DNA of 64,000 nucleotides, taken from positions 1,272,001 to 1,336,000 of the forward strand of contig JAPTOF010000007.1 in the NCBI GenBank assembly GCA_028554755.1. The letters run 5' to 3'. Under the pieces are notes generated by a model. The model saw only the letters and a program-made list of their open reading frames with translations. It did not search any database and had not been told where the DNA came from. Positions within the stretch are counted from its first letter, which is position 1. Each line of letters opens with the position of its first letter. Of this stretch, positions 54,714 to 64,000 are shown in pieces. This stretch comes from Cordia subcordata (taxonomy: Eukaryota; Streptophyta; Magnoliopsida; Boraginales; Cordiaceae). Position numbers and translations under genes: made by a program.

Positions 54714-55590
54714 AAGGTGTTACGTAATAATCAATCAATTTCACCAAACAAAAAAAAAAACTTTATCATGCTTGACGTGGACACCATTTGATGTGTGTAA
54801 CATCTCAATTATGATTTGAGCAACCACAGAGCAACACGTATTGGGTTGGTGATGTTGGCATAAACCATTTGATACCTATGTCATGTTTGTTATATGTTTA
54901 TCTGAAATCTTAAATTTGAAAAGCATATAAAGTGTATAGAATTATATATTTTTTAAATTTAAGATCTATTATTATCATTATTACTATAATTATATTTATT
55001 ATTTATATTATTATATATAACAGATCCTGTTGCATATAATATTATCAAGTAACGCTGCTAATTTCATGCCATGTGTATATTGCCCCACTTAATTATTTAA
55101 AACAAGTTTTTACTGTATCTATTCTCCAAATTAATATATGGACATCACAAGTCTGTTGCTTGAATTGTGCAATCAACTAAATTATTTATTTGTTATTTAA
55201 TTCAATTTCTTTCTTTTTTATACACTAAAAAATATTTTTTTTTCTTTCTTCGTGTATTATTTTCACTTAATCACTAGCCTAAAATCATGGTTAAATCATT
55301 ATTTTGGTATTGTGTTTAAGCTCCTACATTCCAATCTCACTCATAGTAGCATAGATTCGCTTCCTTTTTGTTTTAGATAATTGCAATTCGATCATTTTTT
55401 TATCACCACAATTTCTCCGTAATTCTATATTGTGATATCTTGCAAATTCTAAAATTGTGCATATATAAGGAAATCACATGTATGTGTATTATTATTGTTT
55501 AATATATTAAAAATAGTTCATATAATTTGTTTGAAACATTTGAATGAATAAAAAAGCTAAATCTTTTTAATATATCAACCTACATATATC
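54714..55590. other. Intergenic AT-rich DNA
   Basis: No gene or well-defined repeat recognised. Extremely AT-rich between 54940 and 55030. Confidence 0.4.
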
Positions 55591-55624
55591 ACATCTCGCG
55601 CAATCGCACGAGTGACATACTAAT

Positions 55625-56161
55625 TTATATTTATATGTATAAAGCTGAAACTGTTACACTGAAATGCTGCCACGTGGCATGAATTAGATCTTTTGTTTCA
55701 TTGTTCCAATAATTCACCTATATATATATATATATATATATATGTAGATAGATAGATAGATAGATAGAAGCTTATATTGTTAGAGCATTAATTATAAAAT
55801 GATTTTTTCCTTATTTAAAGTGAGCATGTATGATATTTTAATTATTTCTTTTTTCAACGCTTATTCTAATCAAATTTGTATCTTTCAGATTAAACATATA
55901 AAGTTGAATCGGTTGAACTACATTCATTTCCTCCAAATTTTTTGACTCACGTGAAGCTGCCACATGTCATTTTTATTTGAAAAGGAAAAGATTATTATAT
56001 CATTTAAATTATATATTATAGATTCAATTAATATATTGTGTAATTATTTTTTCTTATATTATTAACCTAATAATACTTATTTTAATTATTTTATATATTA
56101 TATGTGTATAAAATTTTATTTAATTTTCTTGTGCTTCGCACAGATGCACAGGAAAGGCTAG
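55625..56161 (+). mobile_element. Helitron-like non-autonomous element candidate
   Basis: The right end reads TTGTGCTTCGCACAG (a 5-6 bp stem with a short loop), then about 13 bases, then CTAG followed by T, the layout of a Helitron 3' end (hairpin, CTRR, insertion before T). The left boundary is uncertain, with ATGTATAAAGCTGAAACTG near 55638 as a candidate. Inside, a CTGCCACGTGGCA motif near 55667 recurs as CTGCCACATGTCA near 55957. An (AT)n(GATA)n microsatellite lies at 55720-55768. No Rep/helicase coding. Confidence 0.35.
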
Positions 56162-56488
56162 TTTCAAATAAAGATCTAACCAACACAACATTAATTACGT
56201 TTGTTAATACGTTCAACGTTCCTTCCTTATATTATCTATCCAAATAAACCAACTTTTTTTTTTTAATCTCCCATTTATTTCTTTTGTAATTAGTTTTTTA
56301 CTTGCCTTTTTTCTCATTGTGCTTGAGTATCCAAACATGGTGTTAGTTTTTTTTTCTCTCCCTATCTTCTTCTTTAACACTAAAAAGAAAAGTTATTAGT
56401 TAATTGTTTTTATGATACGTATCAGCATACAACTTACCAATAACATTTTATTTGGACCCTCTTGTGCATTGCACGATTGCAATACTAG
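56162..56488 (+). mobile_element. Second Helitron-like 3' end
   Basis: GTGCATTGCAC (stem GTGC/GCAC) at about 56464-56474 is followed by CTAG at 56485-56488 and then T. The same layout as 56161; the upstream part is AT-rich without coding sense. A third weaker version with CTAA lies at about 55620. Confidence 0.3.
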
Positions 56489-56649
56489 TTTCACGATTAA
56501 ATTTCAATACTATGTTTGAATTCTGCAGAGGTTACGTGGGGCAACTTAATTGCATCGAAACTTATAAAAATAGTTTACATTAGAGATCATGGACATCAAT
56601 GTCAATAATAAAATGGTATAAATGCTTCACAATCTCCTAATCTCCTTAA

Positions 56650-56830
56650 GGGCCGGTATGAAGTTGTTTCCCAAATAAAACAAAGTCACATTCTTGTGGC
56701 TAATAAATGTTTAAATTAATTTTTACAGAAACCTCTCAAAGAACAATTCAAATGTAGAAGCCAAAAATTTTTCCAAAAACAATTCATATCTTCAAAAAAA
56801 AAGAAAAGGAAAAAAAATCCAAAAGAACCC
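56650..56830. mobile_element. Tourist-like MITE, TAA duplication
   Basis: Left end GGGCCGGTATGAAG, right end AATCCAAAAGAACCC, flanked by TAA (56647-56649 and 56831-56833). Length 181 bp; the termini are more diverged than in other copies. Confidence 0.65.
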
Positions 56831-56848
56831 TAAAATTCTCACCCATTA

Positions 56849-57053
56849 GTGGGCTGTTTGGATTAATCTTTTTGTACGAGAAAATTAAATTTCTTTTAAA
56901 AAATCACACATTTTTTACGGTAAATATATGAACTGGTTTTAAAAAAATTCTGAAACTTTAAAAATTGCTCAAAATTTATTTATTTATTTTAATTTTCTTT
57001 TTTATATTTCCTTTCAAATGTTACAGAACAAAAAGATCAATTCAAAGGAATCC
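56849..57053. mobile_element. Degraded Tourist-like MITE
   Basis: TTA precedes GTGGGCTGTTTGGATTAATC; the right end is GATCAATTCAAAGGAATCC. The right TSD is not visible. It lies 18 bp from the previous element. Confidence 0.5.
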
Positions 57054-57182
57054 AAGGCAAAATGACGCTTGCGTGTAACAGATGCTTGACAGGTGGCATC
57101 ACACAATAAACCGCCATTTACTGCCACTGTGTGTACTGCACACAGTAAATAGTTTTGGGATCTCGCCATACGTTGTCTTCTC

Positions 57183-57311
57183 CCATGAAAGGACTTGTTT
57201 GGATAATTTTTTCTTCTTCAAACATGTTTTTCTTTTTCTTTTTTTTTTAAATATACTTTCTTTTAAAAATTAGAAATTTTAACTTATAAAAAAATTTAAT
57301 TTTAAATCACA
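57183..57311. mobile_element. Left part of a GGGCC-family element
   Basis: Begins GGACTTGTTTGGATAATTTTT; the right end cannot be identified, and the next element starts at 57315. Confidence 0.35.
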
Positions 57312-57314
57312 TTA

Positions 57315-57544
57315 GATCTTGTTTTGATCAACCTTTTTTATGAAAAGATATTTTTTCTTATGATCGTATTCCTTTTGTAGTAACTATATGGCTTGGTTTT
57401 GAAATAAATTAATCTTTTTTTTTTCAAAAAATTCAAATATAACTTTTCAAAAGCTAAAAAGAAGCTAAAATTTTAGCTTTTGAAAAGGTTATTTTTTTAA
57501 ATTGTTAAAAATGCTTTTAGAAAAAAGTTGATCTATAAGACCCG
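57315..57544. mobile_element. Tourist-like MITE, TTA duplication
   Basis: Left end GATCTTGTTTTGATCAAC, right end GTTGATCTATAAGACCCG, with TTA outside both (57312-57314 and 57545-57547). Length 230 bp. Confidence 0.7.
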
Positions 57545-57839
57545 TTAGCATTATATCATCGAGAGCGGTGACCAAAAAACCCCCCTTAACACATGCGTTC
57601 ATTTGAACTTTGAAAATGTACCTTCCACCTTACAGGGGAGATTGCCACGACTTTAACCAACAATTTGTTAATAATCTTATCGCCTTTTAAAATTTTATCC
57701 TGTTAGTTAAAAAATTAAACTAAACATTTACTGCGTAAGAAACATCCACATTTTCTCAAAAAAAAAAAAACCAAAAAAAGAAAGAAAGAAAATCTCATGA
57801 AAGAAATGGGCCCAGAGTTTCAACCCAACTCCACTCGTC

Positions 57840-60188
57840 ACTCACACACTCACTCTCCATTTCTCTCTCTCTCTCTTGTTTCTTTATAATTTCTCTATAA
57901 GAAATTTAATTTAATGCGTTGAATCCCTTCTGCATTCTCAGTTTCTTTTCACTTTTTCGCCTCTTTAGCTTTTCTCTCTTAGTTCTCTCTCAGGTATCAC
58001 TATGTTTTCAACTCTTTTTCTCAGAGTAATTTTTTTTTTTGGGTTCTCTTTTTTTTTTTTGTTTTACTGTTTTTGCTAGGTAAAATTAGATGCATTTTAC
58101 GAGATTCTTCTACTTTTTTTTTTTCCTTGCCTTAAAATTTTAAGAGTAATTCAAATTTTATTTTGTGATTGTTTTATGGTGACTTTTTACTGTCACCGAG
58201 TTTGAGTGTTTTGGGCCATTTTTTAGGTGTATTTTGTTAAACCCTTTTCCTTGTGTTTATTTTATTTGGATGCTTTAGCTGATTTTTTTCTTTGTTTTTT
58301 TTTTTTTTTGGTATTGTTTCTTTTAATTTGCTTGCGGGAATTGTGAAGCTTGGTTGTTTATCAGCTGTCACAGCTTTGACCATTTTGAGGTGAAACTTTT
58401 TCTTTCTTTTTTTTAACAGTAACTTTTTTGCTATTTCTTTATGTTTTTTTTTGCCTTTTTTGGTTTTTGCATGGCTTTTTATGGCTTGATTTGTGAAAAG
58501 TATAGAGTTTACTTGAAGAATGTAGCAAAATGCTGCACTTAAATATCTTTAGTTGACTTTTTTTGCTATTTGTCTTCTTGTTTGTTGAATATATTTTTGT
58601 TTTCTTCACTTGCATGTCTATTTTGTGGGTTGATTTTTCAAGTTAGTGATCTTTACTGTCAAATGCTTGTGTTACATTTCTGTGATTTCTCATTCTATTG
58701 AGTTTGTTTTATTTTTTCTTGAGTTATGTATGCATTAACATTTCTCTGACGCACAAAAAAGTGCATGTGCTATCTGGGGTCTAATTTTTCTGTAAGATGG
58801 CAGCTCAGAGATGAGGTTCTGCTGTTCTTCGGGTCGGGAAGGGCTGGGCCGACTTCGGGTTATTTTCGGGTCTATTGTGTGCAGGCTGCTTATTGAGAGT
58901 ATTGAGAAAATAATCTTGAAGCAATCTTAGCATGTTTATCTGCTATCTTGCTCTGACATGTGTCCTTTTGTTGGTGTAAAGTTAGTTTTGCCTTTTCCTT
59001 TCGATTTATGAGGTGTCCCGGGTTTTGATAATTGTTCCTTGTTGTAGTATCTTATTTTGTTTCTGTATTTTTGTTTTGTAATTGGACATTTAAAATCTTT
59101 AGCTAGGAAAAGCATTTTATATGCTATTTGTTGTTACGGCCATTACTCTTTGTTTTTTGATGTATTGACTTATATCATATCATTTTTTACCGTATTACTG
59201 TAAATTGCTTTGAATCTGGTATATAGTTATATAGCTGAAATTGTTGGCGATCTGTGGTTATTTTCACTTTTATTAACTTGATGACATGTAACTTGTCTAT
59301 TTTATATTTCTGTCTGATTGTTTATGCATGCACTCTTGTCAATTTAGTGTCTAATTTGGCTCTCTGATTACTCTTTTGGGATTTTCTTGCGTTGTTTTAA
59401 ATGCAAAATTCGCTAACATTTGCTTTTATCTGATAGCTGATAATATTTGTAACCGTTACTCAATTATTGTCGAGTGCAATATCGGATTTTTTAAATCAGA
59501 GATTTTTAGCTATAATTAAAATGTTATTCAGTTGAACTAAAATGTTTTCCCATTGTCGTTTCAACTTTTGAAATTGCATTTTGATTTTTTCTTTTGGTTC
59601 TGCGTATTTGCCTGTCTTACATAAACTGCTTGCCTTTGCCTTTCTACAGAAGAAGTGAAATTCATCATATAAGCATCTAGATGTCCTATCATGAAGAAAT
59701 TTGACCTTAGGTGTGATTATGTTTATTGCAACCAAACGAAGCATAGATAAAGCAACACGAGTACAAATATGTTTCGCATATTTTCTTTAGTATGTTTTGC
59801 TTACTTTGTAGTTATATAGTACGTCTTTGTGGCATATTAGTCCCTGCACACAAAGTCACTTGTGGTTTTTAGGTCTCGGAGGCTTTTGTTTGATTTTGAG
59901 ATATATTCAGTCGTCAACCTATACTAACATAGATCATGGTTTGAACACTCTTGAGTTATGACACTTAAGCTCATGTTTGTTATTGGTCATTTGTTTTGCA
60001 ACCTCATGTTTGTAATTGGTCATTAGTTTTGCACTATGGCACCAAGAACTTGAGCTCTCTAAGATCATGATTAGTCTTCTAACCTTAGTTTGGTTTTATG
60101 GTACCGTATACAAGCGTTTTGCATTTTACGTAATCATTCTTACAATCTGTTAAATTGCTGCTCACCTTTTTTACTTGCAGATCTGATA
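57840..60188 (+). promoter_or_regulatory. Promoter-proximal region, 5' UTR exon and 2.2 kb leader intron of the AGO4-like gene
   Basis: CT-rich stretches (57856-57875, CTCTCTCTC) and TTTATAAT near 57884 precede a pyrimidine-rich leader. A CTCTCAG/GTATCAC donor puts the leader exon end at 57993. The strong acceptor CTTGCAG at 60174-60180 is followed eight bases later by the ATG at 60189. The inferred intron (57994-60180) is T-rich, as is usual for plant leader introns. Long leader introns often raise expression in plants; whether this one does is not shown. Confidence 0.55.
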
Positions 60189-63100
60189 ATGGATTCATCT
60201 GAACATGAAGGTAATGGCGCCTCTGGGGATTTGCCACCTCCCCCGCCTATCCCTCCAAATGTCACTCCTATCAAAGCAGAGCCAGAGCCAACGAAGAAAA
60301 AGGTTAACAGAGTTCCAATGGCTAGGCGGGGCGTGGGATCTAAGGGGCAAAAAATTCAGCTCCTAACTAATCACTTCAAAGTCAACGTGACAAATGTTGA
60401 TGGCCATTTCTTTCATTATAGTGTATGCTTCCACACTTCTATTCTTTATGGATTAGAATGCTTCCTTCCCCTCGTTAATGAGTTAATAATATGTGGGAAT
60501 ACTCATTTCCCTTGTATTATTTTCAAAAACAGGTTGCTCTTTCATATGAAGATGGTCGACCCGTGGATGGCAAGGGCATAGGTAGAAGAGTTCTGGATCG
60601 TGTGCATGAAACATATGCCTCCGAGTTGGCCGGGAAGGAATTTGCCTATGATGGGGAGAAGAGCTTGTTTACTGTAGGGGCTCTACCAAGAAACAAACTT
60701 GAGTTTACTGTGGTACTTGAAGACGTGACATCAAACAGGTATAGTCATAGGCTATTAATGATCTGTTCCTATATCATTACTTATTACTGGATTCATGTGC
60801 TTGCCACTTCATTGTTTAGGAACAATGGGAACTGTAGCCCTGATGGGCATGGAAGTCCTAACGAGACTGACCGGAAAAGGTTACGGCGTCCTTATCAATC
60901 CAAAACTTTCAAAGTCGAGATTAGCTTTGCTGCGAAAATCCCCATGCAGGCAATTGCTAATGCTTTACGTGGACAAGAGTCAGAAAATTCTCAAGAAGCC
61001 TTTAGAGTCCTGGATATAATTTTGAGGCAGCATGCTGCAAAACAGTAAGTTAATTATTTGTTCTTGGTGAGAATACTAATTTTCTATGTCTTAGTTGACC
61101 ATGGATATGTGAGGTACAAGAGAATCACAATTTTTACCTGCTTTGAATAGGGTTCTTATGTGTTGTTAGTAAGAATTGATGAAGTTTAGTGATTAAACAA
61201 GGCACATCATGGGAATGTAAATGACTGAGTAGTATGTATTTTGGATTTATGGCTGCTTGAGCAAATGTATAACAATGCTTAATGTCAGGGGTTGCTTGCT
61301 TGTACGTCAGTCTTTCTTCCATAACGACCCTAAGAATTTTGCTGACGTTGGAGGTGGTGTTCTTGGTTGTCGAGGATTTCACTCTAGTTTCCGCACCACC
61401 CAGGGTGGCCTATCTTTGAACATCGGTAATCTTTTATTGATAGTATCTTTGTGTTTATTAAGTATCGAGTCCATTGGATGACTTCTGATGTTGTGTTTGA
61501 TTAAATGCTACTTTATTGCGGCAGATGTGTCTACCACAATGATTATCCAGCCTGGGCCAGTAGTGGATTTTCTGATTGCTAACCAGAATGTCAAGGATCC
61601 CTTTTCTGTTGATTGGGTCAAGGTAATTATTTTTTCCGCTAGATGGTTCTCTGATTGTTAATAACTCTAGTTTCAAACTGATCCTCCTTTTCACTTGTTT
61701 AGGCCAAAAAGACACTAAAGAATTTGAGAGTGAAGACTAGTCCAACAAATCAAGAGTACAAGATAACTGGTCTTAGTGAGAAGCCCTGCCGAGAACAGAT
61801 GTATTGTCCTTCCAATTTTCAGCTCAGTTTATTTGTTTATCAATTGGTGGCCTTAACCTAGATTCTAAATTTTCCTTGCTCATATTCTCATCCTTTGCAT
61901 GACTTTTCTTCTAATGCCAATTGACAAATATATTTACGCTCGGTGAAAATTTCTTTTTCCAATACCTTGCAGGTTCACACTTAAGCAAAAAATGAAAGAT
62001 GAGAATGGTGAGTCTCAGACCGTGGAAGTGACTGTGTATGATTACTTTGTGAATCACCGTAACATCGATTTGCGGTATTCTGCTGATTTGCCATGTATAA
62101 ATGTTGGTAAACCTAAAAGACCTACTTACTTCCCAATTGAGGTAAAATCTTGACATGATTATGATCTCTCTGTTTATGCTTTTGTTCTTGTATTTGTCGA
62201 AATAGATTTTCTTAAGCATTTATCTTAATATAGTTGTCTAATATTGTTGCCTCCTCTGCAGCTATGTTCACTGGTGTCTCTGCAACGTTACACAAAGGCC
62301 CTGTCCACGTTTCAAAGAGCTTCACTTGTTGAGAAATCCAGGCAGAAGCCTCAAGAAAGGATGTCAGTCTTGAGTAATGTGGGTTCCTATTATAAATATT
62401 TCATTACTTTAAGCATATGTTTGAATTTATCGCATACTCAATTCTTTGAGGATGTGGCAGGCTCTGAAAAGAAATAATTATGAAGCTGAGCCCCTGCTCC
62501 GTTCTGCTGGCGTCTCAATCAATAGTAATTTCACTCAGCTTGAAGGCCGTGTTCTTCCTGCACCAAGGGTACATCAGTTATACTGAACTTTTACATTGTT
62601 ACATCTGTGAACCTTGGGTTGCCTTCAAGTCCTCACTGCAAGTAGTGTTTCGATTTCAAAATGGATTTAACATCAATAATTTGCTTGCAGTTGAAAGTTG
62701 GAAATGGAGAAGACTTCTTTCCACGGAATGGAAGATGGAATTTCAACAATAAGGTTTATGCATCGCTTGATCTTTTCTTCTTTTGCTTCTCTTGATATTT
62801 GTGCTCTTTATGTTCCTAACATCAATCCTCTGTGGGTGTTCAGAAACTAGTCGATCCCTCAAAGATAGAACGCTGGGCTGTAGTAAACTTTTCAGCACGC
62901 TGTGATGTCCGTGGGCTGGTCAGGGATATGATGAAATGCGGAGAGATGAAAGGAATTGTATGTTTTGTTAGTTTATGTTTCTTACTACTGCAAAAAGTAA
63001 CCGGTAAGGCACTCTTAACCTTTTACTTATTTTGTTCTTTTGTCAGAGTGTTGAAGCACCATTCGATGTGTTTGAGGAAAGTCCACAGTACAGGCGGGCA

Positions 63101-64000
63101 CCACCTCTTGTTCGAGTGGAAAAGATGTTTGAAGACATTCAGTCGAAACTTCCAGGGGCTCCCAAGTTCCTTCTTTGTCTGCTACCGGAGAGAAAAAACT
63201 GTGATGTTTATGGTTTGTTTAAATAAATTTACTTCTCAGATCACAAAAAATTTACCCTTGCCCTACCATCAAAAGTACTGAAGGAGGGAAGAAAGCTTTG
63301 ATTGCCATGATATTTAACGTGAATTTGATATATTGATTTATTTTCATCATTAAGGTCCTTGGAAAAAGAAAAATCTTTCAGACTTCGGGATTGTTACTCA
63401 GTGCATAGCTCCTACAAGGATCAATGACCAGTATCTGACAAATGTTCTCCTTAAGATCAATGCAAAGGTGATAAGCCTGAGCTGCTACTTTGTCATCCTA
63501 AATTGTCACTTGATTCTCTTTTTCCACCTTCATAATTGATGCATGGTCACCATGTTTCTTTTTCTATGGCAGCTTGGTGGATTAAATTCTATGTTAACTG
63601 TTGAACATTCCCCCTCAATTCCCCTGGTTTCTAAAGCTCCCACTATAATCCTTGGCATGGATGTTTCACATGGCTCACCTGGCCAGTCTGATATTCCATC
63701 AATTGCTGCGGTAATATTGATTTTTTGTTTCACCTTTCGTCTCTCCATAATCCATATTTTATGTTTGTAGTACTAGATTAATCTCAATTATAAACAAAAG
63801 GGAATGCTACTCCCAATATTGAAAGTGTATTGTGTTTTTATAGAATATTTGCAATATAAGAAAATAAGAAATAGTTTAACTTTCTGTGTTTTTTCATTCT
63901 TTTTTCCCTTGATGAAATGTTAGGTCGTAAGTTCAAGGCAGTGGCCACTGATATCTCGTTACAGAGCATCAGTGCGAACTCAGTCCCCAAAGGTTGAGAT
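60189..64000 (+). CDS. AGO4: Argonaute protein of the AGO4 clade (RNA-directed DNA methylation), truncated by the window edge
   Basis: Fifteen coding exons join in phase: 60189-60422, 60533-60738, 60820-61044, 61289-61425, 61525-61622, 61703-61800, 61973-62141, 62262-62378, 62461-62568, 62691-62753, 62844-62957, 63047-63212, 63355-63467, 63573-63710, 63924 to the edge: 687 codons of an expected roughly 910-925. The Pro-rich start (LPPPPPIPPNVTPIKAEPEP) and VPMARRGVGSKGQKIQLLTN are AGO4/6/9-like. The N domain and linker are followed by PAZ (about 270-390; PVVDFLIANQN ... VYDYFVNHRNIDLRYSADLPC), MID, then the start of PIWI. Asp646 in LGMDVSHGSPG is the first catalytic acid of the slicer triad; the second Asp and the His lie beyond the edge. 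The family loads 24-nt siRNAs and guides DNA methylation through Pol V transcripts in the nucleus. AGO9 or AGO6 cannot be fully excluded. Confidence 0.95.

Overview
The window is nuclear DNA from a flowering plant, most likely a eudicot. It is AT-rich, its genes are split by many short GT-AG introns with T-rich branch and acceptor regions, its intergenic space is filled with small foldback transposons, and its recognisable proteins are plant-specific. I cannot name the species. No bacterial, viral or organellar segment is evident.

I rebuilt six genes exon by exon from splice sites with consistent reading phase. From left to right: (1) 3177-6735, minus, a single-pass glycosyltransferase-like protein (3 exons, 627 aa). 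(2) 8263-14519, minus, a CBL-interacting protein kinase closest to CIPK3 (14 coding exons, 439 aa, plus an inferred 5' UTR intron). (3) 24738-25700, minus, an intronless three-finger C2H2 protein with a DLN-type EAR repression motif (320 aa). (4) 32947-39868, plus, a SnRK1 beta subunit (4 exons, 287 aa, with a 3.9 kb first intron). (5) 45884-47315, minus, a canonical 149-aa calmodulin (2 exons). (6) 60189 to the right edge, plus, an AGO4-clade Argonaute (15 coding exons seen, 687 codons, cut off inside the PIWI domain), preceded by a 2.2 kb 5' UTR intron. At the left edge (1012-1315, minus) are two possible first exons of a gene I do not recognise.

The genes do not form a pathway or cluster; neighbours appear unrelated. 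Calmodulin and CIPK are both calcium-signalling genes, and SnRK1 beta and CIPK both belong to SNF1-related kinase biology, but 6-40 kb of transposon-rich DNA separates them and nothing shows co-regulation.

The most informative structure is in the spacers. A large family of roughly 180-240 bp foldback elements has termini like GGGCCTGTTTGGATTG and TAA/TTA target duplications, as in Tourist/PIF-Harbinger MITEs; at least seven copies have both TSDs readable, and one is nested inside another element. A Mutator-like element of 877 bp with 215-237 bp terminal inverted repeats and a perfect 9-bp TSD lies at 27809-28685. The 16.6-20.9 kb block is a mosaic of repeated segments; in one tandem pair only the second copy carries a MITE, so the pair preserves an empty and a filled site side by side. 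There are also SINE-like, LINE-like, LTR-like and Helitron-like remnants, two intronic minisatellites, and many microsatellites. I found no convincing previously undescribed biological system; this is an ordinary plant gene region with an informative transposon record.
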